This document shows, piece by piece, positions 49,164 through 57,846 of a DNA stretch of 64,000 nucleotides. The stretch covers positions 50,920 to 114,919 of the forward strand of contig NZ_AKXQ01000015.1 of assembly GCF_000276805.1 (NCBI RefSeq), read 5' to 3'. The position numbers and the translations under genes are program-made. This DNA is from Moritella dasanensis ArB 0140 (GTDB lineage Bacteria > Pseudomonadota > Gammaproteobacteria > Enterobacterales > Moritellaceae). Position 1 is the first letter of the stretch, and each line of letters begins with the position of its first letter. The notes under the pieces were generated by a model. It was not told where the DNA came from and made no database searches. It saw nothing but the letters and a program-made list of their open reading frames with translations.

Positions 49164-50453
49164 CTAAAAGGCGTTAAGAATTTCATTAAGCTTGTCGAGA
49201 AAAACCGCTTCTTTAAGAATACCAGCGTGCTGTGCTTCAAAACCATGTATTTGCGTTGCTTCCCGTTGTAGTGACGCAGACAACTGGCTATTCAGTGGCA
49301 CGACCCCATCACCATCTTCACCAGGCAAGTAAGAGAACATCAAATGGTACGGTATTGAATCTGGCCAAGCCCAACGATGAACACGTTTTATGTACGCACT
49401 ACCTCGGGCAACATCGATCCAAGATTGGATCACAACGGGTGAATTTTTGACCCCGTTCGCAGCACTTTCCATGCCATATAACGGGCTATTAATCGTGACT
49501 ACAAATTGCAAATCGTACGGCGTAGCAGATTGCTGCTTCATCACATAAGAGCGAATCATCAAACCACCCATACTATGGGCTATGATACCCAATTGTTTAA
49601 ACTGGTATTGGTGTGACAACTGCTGCAGCGCTTCTAACATATAATCACTGACTAAATCTAAATTTACACCACTGGGGTAATAAAGTACCCAAGGCTGGTA
49701 TTTTTGTTGGTCTATGTTGCTGACGATCTCGGCAAACTCAGCACTCGTCCCGCCCATACCATGAACGAACAACAATGGTATTTTATCCTTGTCATACTCT
49801 TGCAACATCAATAAACCACCGCCGACTTGTTCAACAAAGTCAAATGGTCGCCATAATCCCATAGATGCGAAATCACGACTAAACATGGCATCGTCTAGGG
49901 ACACAACTCGGCCTATATTTTCGATGTTTTTGCCTAACTGTTTCATCACATCAATGTTAGGCCGTAAAGTTATCGGTCCTTTAATCACCAATCGTGGCAC
50001 TTCAACGTTTTCATCTGCAGCAATGACGACTAAGGCAGGTTCACCTTGACCTTCGCCGTAGTAAGTGGCCCAGTCACCGGCGACATATTCACCATCGTTT
50101 TTAACAGAGCTATTATCGGAAATAGCACCACCAATATCGTTATCGCCACCATCAATAAAAGTCGCAACACTGTAAGTCCCAGGCTGTACAGCAAATAAGT
50201 ATTGTCCGTTAGGTTGTACAGTATTCTTATCAATCAGTTTTGTGACACCGTTTTCACGTCGATATAATTGCACGTAAATAGGGGCATTGGCCTCACCTTG
50301 TACAACCACTTCACCAGTAATACTCCCTGTGGAAGCCAATGCGTCTGACTGCCTACTTATCTCCTGCAAACTACATGCGGGCAACGTAAGTACAATCCAC
50401 ATTAACGCCAGTGAGAACAACAGCTTAGGATGTTGTATGCATCTTAGCATCAA
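49164..50453 (-). CDS. Lipoprotein alpha/beta hydrolase (lipase/esterase-like)
   Basis: The signal sequence ends in LPACS, a lipobox with Cys near residue 27, so the 429-residue protein is a lipoprotein. Residues about 45-160 form a beta-rich, carboxypeptidase-regulatory-like region (GEVVVQGEANAPIYVQLYRR). The C-terminal hydrolase domain has LLFVHGMGGTSAEF for the oxyanion loop and IIAHSMGGLMIRSYV with the nucleophile Ser near 293; a late His lies in HGFEAQHAG. It resembles PGAP1/triacylglycerol-lipase-type hydrolases. It is 80 nt downstream of a PLC/P1-like secreted protein on the same strand. Confidence 0.85.
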   Translation of the reverse strand: MMLRCIQHPKLLFSLALMWIVLTLPACSLQEISRQSDALASTGSITGEVVVQGEANAPIYVQLYRRENGVTKLIDKNTVQPNGQYLFAVQPGTYSVATFIDGGDNDIGGAISDNSSVKNDGEYVAGDWATYYGEGQGEPALVVIAADENVEVPRLVIKGPITLRPNIDVMKQLGKNIENIGRVVSLDDAMFSRDFASMGLWRPFDFVEQVGGGLLMLQEYDKDKIPLLFVHGMGGTSAEFAEIVSNIDQQKYQPWVLYYPSGVNLDLVSDYMLEALQQLSHQYQFKQLGIIAHSMGGLMIRSYVMKQQSATPYDLQFVVTINSPLYGMESAANGVKNSPVVIQSWIDVARGSAYIKRVHRWAWPDSIPYHLMFSYLPGEDGDGVVPLNSQLSASLQREATQIHGFEAQHAGILKEAVFLDKLNEILNAF

Positions 50454-50533
50454 ATACTCCGATTAAAATTAGTCAACTACCTACTAAATAGAGACCATCA
50501 TTCACTTTAAATCAATAATATAAGTGAATTAAA

Positions 50534-51907
50534 TTACGGTTTATGACTTAAAATTGCGCGCACATAACTGCGCGTATTCGCGTTGTGATCTAACATAAAC
50601 TCGGCCAGTAAGTTGCTCATCTTAGTAATGCCCTCTTCACCATGCTGCTCACGAATCAACTGCACAATCATTTTTATTTCTTTGCTGCCATCGACTTCAA
50701 AGCTTGGATCGCTGACTAGCTGCTGTGGTACCCAACGTTCTAGATAATCAGCAAGCTTGTCTGATTTGTCATATGAATTTTTTGCAAACACTTCAACAAA
50801 AGTATTATCGCTATATTCAACAACAGCAGTCTCTTGCGTTAACGCTGTAAACAAAGCACTGCTAAAGTCGTTATCTTCATAGGCTTTTTTAGTAATAATT
50901 TCTTGGAATTCTTCCAATACTAAGTGACGGTTAGAAAGCAATTGAATGGCATCAATCTTAGCTTGTGGGTAACCCATCATATCTTTGGCATTGGTCCAGA
51001 TACTCGATACAGTACTCACACCAGGTTGCAAAGTTGAGTGATATGATTGCGCTATGTCACCGATATAATGCATGCCCCACCCCATAAAGCGCCAGCCCCA
51101 ATAATCATGGCCAGTACTAAAGGCATATTCAGACAAGGCTTTGTACATATGCACACGATAATCGGGGAAAGTCTCACGCAAAAACGGCGCTAATGTGAAT
51201 AAGATACTCGACTCATGATAAAAGCCCATATGAAACGGGGCTTGCGAGCCGTATTCCAACGCGGGATTACCAAAGGCTTGTTTGCCAAACCCATAGAGCT
51301 TACCCACTTCGGTATTACTGTCTGTAAACAGACCAATATCAAGGCCGTTATCGGGATCGTCATTGGCAGATACTAACACTTCGATTGGCGTGACCAGTTC
51401 GCCACTTTTCACTTCGACAAAGGTCATGGTGTTGTAATGATCTAAGTTGGTAAAGACGGCGACTTCAGACGAATCGAGCTGACGACGACCTTGCTTGTCT
51501 TGCCCAGGTAATAACTGAATGTACGGGTTAACGCGCGCATTCGGATTGATACGAATGGCATGAATGAAACTTGTTTGTAGGTCTTTATCGGCAGCGTCAA
51601 ACGCGATTGCATCCGGACGCGGTTTATAATGCGGGAAGTTTTGACGTAACCAGTCTTCATTAGTAGCTAATAATGTTGCTAACCCTTGTGCTTCTGCAGT
51701 GACGAATTCAGCTAAGGTCTCGACCTTAATCGGTGCTTGTTCTGCCACTTCTGGCATGGTATTTAATATTGGATATGAAATAAGGCTGTGCTCAGACCAG
51801 GCAATGGCGTTACTCACCATCATACTGCTACACAAAATAGCGCCTAAAGTGACTTTAATCGGGCTTTTAAGCTTGTTTTTATGTTTTAAAAAAGTCGGGC
51901 TAAACAT
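50534..51907 (-). CDS. Secreted phospholipase C / P1 nuclease-like protein
   Basis: The 457-residue protein has a signal peptide that should be cut after SNAIA, leaving a mature N-terminal Trp in WSEHSLISYPIL. A mature N-terminal Trp and a nearby His are zinc ligands in the PLC/P1-nuclease fold. The segment GWGMHYIGDIAQSYHSTL supplies the H-x3-D-x4-H-type cluster, and TFVEVKS follows a DH-rich stretch earlier. Overall similarity is weak beyond these marks, so a zinc phospholipase or nuclease activity is a reasoned guess. Its neighbour downstream is a lipoprotein lipase on the same strand. Confidence 0.65.
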   Translation of the reverse strand: MFSPTFLKHKNKLKSPIKVTLGAILCSSMMVSNAIAWSEHSLISYPILNTMPEVAEQAPIKVETLAEFVTAEAQGLATLLATNEDWLRQNFPHYKPRPDAIAFDAADKDLQTSFIHAIRINPNARVNPYIQLLPGQDKQGRRQLDSSEVAVFTNLDHYNTMTFVEVKSGELVTPIEVLVSANDDPDNGLDIGLFTDSNTEVGKLYGFGKQAFGNPALEYGSQAPFHMGFYHESSILFTLAPFLRETFPDYRVHMYKALSEYAFSTGHDYWGWRFMGWGMHYIGDIAQSYHSTLQPGVSTVSSIWTNAKDMMGYPQAKIDAIQLLSNRHLVLEEFQEIITKKAYEDNDFSSALFTALTQETAVVEYSDNTFVEVFAKNSYDKSDKLADYLERWVPQQLVSDPSFEVDGSKEIKMIVQLIREQHGEEGITKMSNLLAEFMLDHNANTRSYVRAILSHKP

Positions 51908-52102
51908 GACATTCCTTTGAAATCGGTCGTTTATTGATGTTTGACGGGGTCTAACCCCTTATAAAAAATGATTATAAATGAATTATGATTGAAGGTTAGT
52001 ATTAAAATGTAAGTTTATCTGTGGATGATAGAATGTAAATTGTATGAAGATGACAGCTTGTCGCCACTTAAAGATCAGAACAACCTATTAAGCGGCTATT
52101 AA

Positions 52103-52597
52103 TCAGTTAGTTCTTGTAAGGCCAATGGTCTTTTTGTAAGGCGCGTGTTCTACCTTGAGCTCCATGGGCACATAACGAATACTATTTATACTCAGCTCTT
52201 CCGACGTAGCCTTAAACCCGACTTTCTGATAAAAGCCAAGTGCATAAATCGATGCTTTGACTCGAATCAACTTTGCGCCACTCATCTTTGTCATTGCTTC
52301 AACGAGTTGTTTCGCGACACCAAAGCCATGATAGTCAGTTTTGACATAAAGATGACCAAGGTAGTTTTCTTCACGCCAACCTATGTACCCGACTATGTCT
52401 TGACCAACACTCGCTTTAATCACGGAGTAAATATCGGGATCTTTGACCTTATCGATATCAGATTTAAACGCAATTCTAATGGCTTGCTGACCTTCGGCAT
52501 TAAGGAGTGGCACAACGTGTTCTTCGTTGACTGATGTCCCTAATTCAAGGATCGCATCTAGATCTTCACGCGTCGCTTTTTCAAGAATAAATTCCAT
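52103..52597 (-). CDS. GNAT-family N-acetyltransferase
   Basis: The 164-residue protein has the GNAT fold: an N-terminal strand (MEFILEKATREDLDAILELG), the central YIGWREENYLGHLYVKTDYHGFGVAKQL acetyl-CoA-binding segment (quoted in part: LYVKTDYHGFGVAKQL) and the late ALGFYQKVGFKATSEE. Substrate is unknown. A GGGAG ribosome site precedes the ATG. A short remnant of a second copy of its 5' end lies 1 kb upstream, beyond the PhyH gene. Confidence 0.9.
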   Translation of the reverse strand: MEFILEKATREDLDAILELGTSVNEEHVVPLLNAEGQQAIRIAFKSDIDKVKDPDIYSVIKASVGQDIVGYIGWREENYLGHLYVKTDYHGFGVAKQLVEAMTKMSGAKLIRVKASIYALGFYQKVGFKATSEELSINSIRYVPMELKVEHAPYKKTIGLTRTN

Positions 52598-52657
52598 TTC
52601 TTCTCCCTGTTATTTTTCCTATTATACTGCGCTATAGTTCTTCTCTATTTTACCAGT

Positions 52658-53452
52658 TCAAACGCAACACTGGGCCTTTAAGTCGAGCGTGCTCTTAAAT
52701 AATCTTGGATCTGCAATTTTATCTAACATTTCAATACTGGGTAAACACTCGTCATCGACATAGTCGGCAAAGTCACCATCTGGATCAAACACTAAAATAT
52801 CTAACGCTAATCGGTCCATGCCATAGAGGCCACGGTGGATCATATCCGCTGAAAAAACCAGTAAGTCGCCAGCAGCTAAGTTGATGATTTTACCAGCTGA
52901 AAGGCTATCACTACTCTCTTTGCCGTTTATTTCTTGTCGCACATAAAATTCTTCTTCGTTATCCCAGCGCTTATGCGTACCAGGGACGAGTTCCATGCCA
53001 CGTTCATCAAACAATGGCACGCGAAGATGGACCACTTGCGTCTCTTGAACGGCTATTTTCTGCTGTTCCACTTCATAATCGTATTGGCAATCACGATGCC
53101 AAAAATCTTTTTGTTTAGGATTAACAGGATTGAAAAATAATTGGGTATTCATAAATGCAGCATTAGCCGGAATAACTGATTCGACAGCATCCATCATTTT
53201 CTTTGAACTGATAAAATTAAATAGCGTCAGTCGGTCGTCGCACTCTAAGTAGTCGATACCGGTAATGACCGAAGAATTAAACGCTTCTGAACGATAGAAT
53301 TGTATGTTGTCTTCTTTCCACGCTTCATGAAATTTCAATACCACTTCTCTTAGTGCTGAGATCTCAGCGGCACTAAAATAATTTCTAATGACAAAATAAC
53401 CTTGCTCATCATATTCGCTATTTAACTGACTTCTTTGTTCTAACTTCAACAC
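52658..53452 (-). CDS. Phytanoyl-CoA dioxygenase (PhyH)-family protein
   Basis: This 264-residue protein is a 2-oxoglutarate/Fe(II) oxygenase of the PhyH group. The iron triad is HRD in KDFWHRDCQYDYE (His and Asp near residues 118-120) and a distal His in FSADMIHRGLYGMDR near residue 200, with the following Arg for 2-oxoglutarate. Substrates of bacterial members vary widely, including small metabolites and lipids, so none is named. It lies 60 nt upstream of the GNAT gene on the same strand, and the GNAT 5' fragment lies upstream of it. Confidence 0.88.
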   Translation of the reverse strand: MLKLEQRSQLNSEYDEQGYFVIRNYFSAAEISALREVVLKFHEAWKEDNIQFYRSEAFNSSVITGIDYLECDDRLTLFNFISSKKMMDAVESVIPANAAFMNTQLFFNPVNPKQKDFWHRDCQYDYEVEQQKIAVQETQVVHLRVPLFDERGMELVPGTHKRWDNEEEFYVRQEINGKESSDSLSAGKIINLAAGDLLVFSADMIHRGLYGMDRLALDILVFDPDGDFADYVDDECLPSIEMLDKIADPRLFKSTLDLKAQCCV

Positions 53453-53472
53453 CCATTACCTCTATTTCATTA

Positions 53473-53568
53473 TCAGCACCCGACTCCCCATTCCTTGTTA
53501 ATTACCTGAAAAGATATGTGGATTAAGTCGAGTTTGTTGTGCGTTATGTCTTCAAGAATAAATTCCAT
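53473..53568 (-). pseudogene. Remnant of a duplicated GNAT gene 5' end
   Basis: From an ATG at 53568 the frame reads MEFILED and then a short unrelated tail to a stop at 53473. The first six codons, the GGGAGA ribosome site and about 40 nt of further upstream sequence match the 5' end of the GNAT gene at 52597. The match breaks off at codon 7. It is the scar of a duplication or an aborted gene copy. Confidence 0.7.
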
Positions 53569-53672
53569 TTTATCTCCCTGTAAATAACGTTTTAATGCGC
53601 CCTATTTTACCAGCGAAACACAATAAGGTAAACGCTTGTAAGCAGCTTAACCCTGCGCAAAAAAGAAAGCTA

Positions 53673-54866
53673 TTAACCAACGTTAAGACCATTCTCAATT
53701 CTATCTCTGCCCTGCTCTTTCGCATAATAAAGCAAATCATCTACACGTTTAAATAATTGCGATATCGGTTCATCAACAATGAATTGTGTTACCCCAATAC
53801 TGGTGGTAAATGTGATTTTTTGTTGTTCATCTGTCATCACCGATGCTTTACGAATAGCCTCGGCAACACGTATCGCAACTTGAGTGGCAGGTGCTAATGC
53901 GAGATGCGGCATTACCACCAAAAACTCTTCGCCACCAAAACGGGCGATTACGTCAGAGTTTCTCAATTCTCGCTTTAGCAATGAAGATACTGTGACCAAG
54001 ACCTTATCGCCAACCATGTGGCCGTAAGTATCATTCACACGTTTAAAATGGTCTAAATCAAACATCATTACGCTAAATGAACCTTGTGTATACTTGCTAT
54101 TTTTTGCTATTCGTTTTACTTGGCGCATTAATACACGGCGATTCATCAACCCTGTTAGCGTATCGATGGTAGATTCGCGATACAACTTCATCAGCATCAC
54201 CATCTGTCCTGATTGCAACCATAAACAGACCCCCCCAAACAACACTAGCAACCATATTTTGTCGATGACAACGATATAGTCACCTGCATATTGAATATAC
54301 TCAAGTACGGCTAATGGCAATGAAATGACTGTTAAAATCGTAACACCACCCAAAATAGTTAACGGGAACAGACCGAGCATAACAATCGCTAAATACGGCA
54401 TCAGGGCAAAAGACAATGGTATGTCTCTGTAGGCCATAGTTTGCGTCAACGACAATTCCATAACCACATAAAATAACATTGGGGATAAAAAGGACAGTGT
54501 TAACACCAAGCGCACCATATTCACGGTATGAGAGCGACGTATTAATTGGTAGAGCGCAGTGAGAGCACCTGAAAGTATTAATCGATTAATGAGTAATAAT
54601 TTAGCTTGCGCACTTTCAAAGACAATAAAATCGAGTACAGATGATATGGGTACGCTGATAGCAAAAAATAAGCAGACTAACTTAAGGCGCTCAACGATAT
54701 ATTGGTTACGTGTTTGAATAAAGTCATTGGAATGATGACTTGTTGAAACGACGTCTTCAATGATGCTGTGTTTGGCACAAAATAACTTGCTTGAATTAAG
54801 CAGTGTTTGTGATTTATTGATCTGCTCACGTCGATCATCGTTTTCTGCGTACGCTGAATTGGACAT
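53673..54866 (-). CDS. Membrane diguanylate cyclase (GGDEF)
   Basis: The start at 54866 (MSNSAYAENDD) has AAGGAAG six bases upstream; the ATG at 54920 is less likely. The 397-residue protein has six predicted membrane helices (roughly residues 70-235) and a C-terminal GGDEF domain. The active site is RFGGEEFLVV, and RNSD five residues before it is an intact inhibitory I-site for cyclic di-GMP. It should make c-di-GMP at the inner membrane with feedback control. No PAS or other sensor motif is seen, so the signal is unknown. Confidence 0.93.
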   Translation of the reverse strand: MSNSAYAENDDRREQINKSQTLLNSSKLFCAKHSIIEDVVSTSHHSNDFIQTRNQYIVERLKLVCLFFAISVPISSVLDFIVFESAQAKLLLINRLILSGALTALYQLIRRSHTVNMVRLVLTLSFLSPMLFYVVMELSLTQTMAYRDIPLSFALMPYLAIVMLGLFPLTILGGVTILTVISLPLAVLEYIQYAGDYIVVIDKIWLLVLFGGVCLWLQSGQMVMLMKLYRESTIDTLTGLMNRRVLMRQVKRIAKNSKYTQGSFSVMMFDLDHFKRVNDTYGHMVGDKVLVTVSSLLKRELRNSDVIARFGGEEFLVVMPHLALAPATQVAIRVAEAIRKASVMTDEQQKITFTTSIGVTQFIVDEPISQLFKRVDDLLYYAKEQGRDRIENGLNVG

Positions 54867-55007
54867 TAATTCTTCCTTGATTTTATGCACAGACGATTTT
54901 GCATAAATTATATCGCGCAATCATAAAGCCAACGTCAGTTGAGAGCTTTGATCTACTTCAATAAAACCCTAGCAAGATCTCTGGCGTAAAAACAAGATAA
55001 GTATTAC

Positions 55008-55397
55008 CTACACCAACACTTGTCGTGTGTTCTTGATGTAGTGATGGATCTGGCCTTCTACTTTAACGTCGATCATTACATCTGGTCGGCGATCGTTTGG
55101 ACAAGGCATTTTCGGTGTGGTGCCAAACAGTCGACAGATCAACGGTCGTTCTTCGTAGACAGTACAACCTTTAGGGCCAAGATGTACGCAGTTGTATTCA
55201 TCTAATGCAGCTTCATGCTCAGCATCTGTCTTATATGGCAGGCGCGACATTTCTTCTGCAGATGTCGTTACCGGTCCACAGCAATCGTGGCAACCCGGCG
55301 TACATTCAAATGTCGGGATCTGTTTACGCAGGCGAGCGAGATCTTGTTTATTATTGTTTTGTAATAATAATTTTATTTGTTCGTATTCCGAATCCAT
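55008..55397 (-). CDS. YkgJ-type Cys-rich zinc/iron-binding protein
   Basis: The 129-residue protein has the YkgJ-cluster cysteine pattern: CTPGCHDCCGPV near residues 32-43, then CVHLGPKGCTVYEERPLICRLFG and a last Cys in MPCPNDRRP. That gives eight conserved Cys, the pattern of small Fe-S or Zn proteins. The role of the family is not established. It lies between the GGDEF gene and a membrane-protein gene, all on the same strand but with gaps. Confidence 0.9.
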   Translation of the reverse strand: MDSEYEQIKLLLQNNNKQDLARLRKQIPTFECTPGCHDCCGPVTTSAEEMSRLPYKTDAEHEAALDEYNCVHLGPKGCTVYEERPLICRLFGTTPKMPCPNDRRPDVMIDVKVEGQIHHYIKNTRQVLV

Positions 55398-55602
55398 TAT
55401 AGCTCTCTATCTCAACTTCATTCGAAGATGGCAATACCTGTAAATTTAGCGCGTATGTTAACATTTGTAATAGCTGCGCGCTTTGATTTCCCGCTGCTTT
55501 TGACCTTACTCCGATGCTATTTTCAGCTTACTCCGTGTATCTTTCAACTTACGTCGAGATTATTTATAACTTACTTATAATTATTTATCAGTTGCTTATC
55601 AG

Positions 55603-56628
55603 TTATTTAGAGTCTAATAGCTCACGGAGTGGTGTTGGTAATATGTTTCGCGCTTTAATGGTAATATTTTGTTCATGTTTTTGCCAAAGGATACCGAGAT
55701 AAATAATCAATAACCCTAGCACGGTTAACGTGATTGGAAATAACCAACTGTCTTTAAATATATCTGCCGCCAGATAGCCAATATAACCCGTGCAGCCTAG
55801 CGCACCGAAAATAACAAACACTCGGCGTACCAGTAATACCCCAACCGCGATCATGAATAGATTAATAGTAAAGTAGATAAATTTAGATAACTCGCTATCA
55901 GAATGTTGCAACGACATGCCACCCCAAAAGGCGATGACACCAAATAAATATATCCAAAATGCATAATCCGCTTTGTTTCGCGAGCGAATATCAATCCAAA
56001 ACGCTAACGCGATCATGAGTAGTCCACTGTACATAGACACCAGTTTTCTAAGCGTCCAATCAAAATCACCGCCAGAGATCATCGACGTCAGATCCATGGT
56101 TAAATACCAGAGCGTCACGGCAATTGGCATCATTAAAAATGGATACTTATATTTCCACACCAAAATTGCACCAACGGCTAAGGTACCCAGTTCCATGTAC
56201 AACCAATGCCATTTGATATAGCGATGATAATCTCGATATACAGTGTCATCGGGCCAAATCCCTAATGCATGTTGTAGTCCATAAACGGCCAATGGAGTCA
56301 ACGCAATAACAAACGTGCCACAGATCCCAGCGGGTATCGCATAGCCTTTAGCTTGAAATGTATTCGTGAGTTTGAGTCCAATCACTGCATAAAATAGCGA
56401 GATGAAAACAATACCGACGCCACCAAATGATTCCCAGCCTAAATTCATAAAAAGCGTCATCGCACCGATGGCAATCAAACCACCCACATAATAAAGGACA
56501 TGCGTGAAATCAAATTTGGGCCCAGTATTCGGCTGGTTATTGATGAAGGCGATTAACTGCTCAGACTGCTCCCGTGATAAAATATTTTCTTTGACCGCGT
56601 CCTCGAGATTTTTCTTCGATAGATTCAA
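55603..56628 (-). CDS. DUF2157-like multi-helix membrane protein (TTG start)
   Basis: A TTG at 56628 has AAGGAG exactly six bases upstream and is a better start than the GTG at 56664, which has no proper site. The 341-residue protein has a soluble N-terminal helix region (SKKNLEDAVKENILSREQ, then SEQLIAFINNQ) followed by about ten membrane helices. The layout is like DUF2157 membrane proteins, whose function is unknown. Gene neighbours offer no clear role. Confidence 0.8.
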   Translation of the reverse strand: MNLSKKNLEDAVKENILSREQSEQLIAFINNQPNTGPKFDFTHVLYYVGGLIAIGAMTLFMNLGWESFGGVGIVFISLFYAVIGLKLTNTFQAKGYAIPAGICGTFVIALTPLAVYGLQHALGIWPDDTVYRDYHRYIKWHWLYMELGTLAVGAILVWKYKYPFLMMPIAVTLWYLTMDLTSMISGGDFDWTLRKLVSMYSGLLMIALAFWIDIRSRNKADYAFWIYLFGVIAFWGGMSLQHSDSELSKFIYFTINLFMIAVGVLLVRRVFVIFGALGCTGYIGYLAADIFKDSWLFPITLTVLGLLIIYLGILWQKHEQNITIKARNILPTPLRELLDSK

Positions 56629-56837
56629 CCCAAACTCCTTGTTATGACTTGGAGATCCAAACACCCTTGGATTTATCCAGTTCCATATTAGTATAGCTAT
56701 TAATGAATACTATCCTATTCCCCTTGTCACAACACCCTCACTATGCTGATAAAATTCGAATAAACAGAACTCTGCTAGACTCATTGAGTACCGTATAAAC
56801 ACCTGTTTACTCTCAGACTCTAGGAAGGAATTCGATT

Positions 56838-57764
56838 ATGAACAAACTATTTTCCATATTTGTCATGGCTACATTGTATTGCCTCACTAATCTCGTGTTT
56901 GCTGCCGACGATCATGAAACCGATAATCATCACCCAGACAAGAAAAGCTTTAAAGTCACCGAGCTCAAGCCTGGATTTCAATTTCTGCAAGGTAAAGGCG
57001 GTAATATCCTATTGTCTACGGGTAAGGACGGTCTGCTAATTGTCGACAGTGATTACAGTGAAATGACACCGGCGTTGCAAGCAACCTTAACGGGCTATAA
57101 AAGTGAATTAAAGTATGTGCTTAATACCCATTGGCATGGCGACCACACCCAAGGTAATAAAGCGTTAGGGAAAAACGCAGATATCATTGCCCATGACAAT
57201 GTCTACCAACGTCTCAACAGCCATCAAGAAGTGAAACTGTTCAACATGGTGTCGAAGCCTTATCCTGCCGATGCATTACCCGATATTACCTTTGATCATT
57301 CACTCACATTACGCTTCAACGATGAAACCATTAAAGCGCTACATCTACCGAACGGCCATACCGACGGCGACAGCGTTATCTTTTTTGAGAAAGCCAATAT
57401 CGTCCATATGGGCGACCATTACTTCAGCGGCATGTTCCCTTTTGTTGATGTGGGTACCAACGGCAGTGTGAGTGGTGTGGTGAAAAACATTCATGATATT
57501 TTAGATCAAATTGCTGACGATACCATAGTCGTACCAGGCCATGGTGCTATATCGAACAAAGAAGAGTTGATCGCGTTTAGAGACATGTTAGTCGGTACCA
57601 GCAACGAAGTTGAAATGATGATGAAGCAAGACATGAGCCTTGAAGCTATGCAGGAAAAAGGCTTGAATGAACAATGGAAAGTTTGGGGTAAAGGCTTCTT
57701 GAATGAAAAAGTGTGGATCAGTATTGTCCACAGTAGCCTAGCCAAGGATGCGCTTAAAATCTGA
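56838..57764 (+). CDS. Secreted MBL-fold metallo-hydrolase
   Basis: The 308-residue protein has a signal peptide cut after VFA (about residue 22). The zinc-binding motif is THWHGDHTQG near residues 98-107, with the second-site ligands in LPNGHTDGDS and a terminal VPGHG. The strand DGLLIVDSDYSEM also fits the fold. A His-rich short stretch (DDHETDNHHPDKK) lies at the mature N terminus. The group includes subclass B-like and quinoprotein-associated hydrolases; a specific role is not shown. AGGAAGGA precedes the ATG by about 9 nt. It is a single-gene unit. Confidence 0.9.
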   Translation: MNKLFSIFVMATLYCLTNLVFAADDHETDNHHPDKKSFKVTELKPGFQFLQGKGGNILLSTGKDGLLIVDSDYSEMTPALQATLTGYKSELKYVLNTHWHGDHTQGNKALGKNADIIAHDNVYQRLNSHQEVKLFNMVSKPYPADALPDITFDHSLTLRFNDETIKALHLPNGHTDGDSVIFFEKANIVHMGDHYFSGMFPFVDVGTNGSVSGVVKNIHDILDQIADDTIVVPGHGAISNKEELIAFRDMLVGTSNEVEMMMKQDMSLEAMQEKGLNEQWKVWGKGFLNEKVWISIVHSSLAKDALKI

Positions 57765-57846
57765 TCGTAGTGGTTTTCAGTTTTCTATTCGGCGTGTTAC
57801 GTTCAGTGACACGTCGGCTGGTTATTATAGAGATAAAATAGCGAAC

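Noticed and set aside
57790..57830. Hairpin after the MBL-fold gene
   Set aside because: CGGCGTGT/ACACGTCGG pairs imperfectly and no T-run follows, so it was not called.
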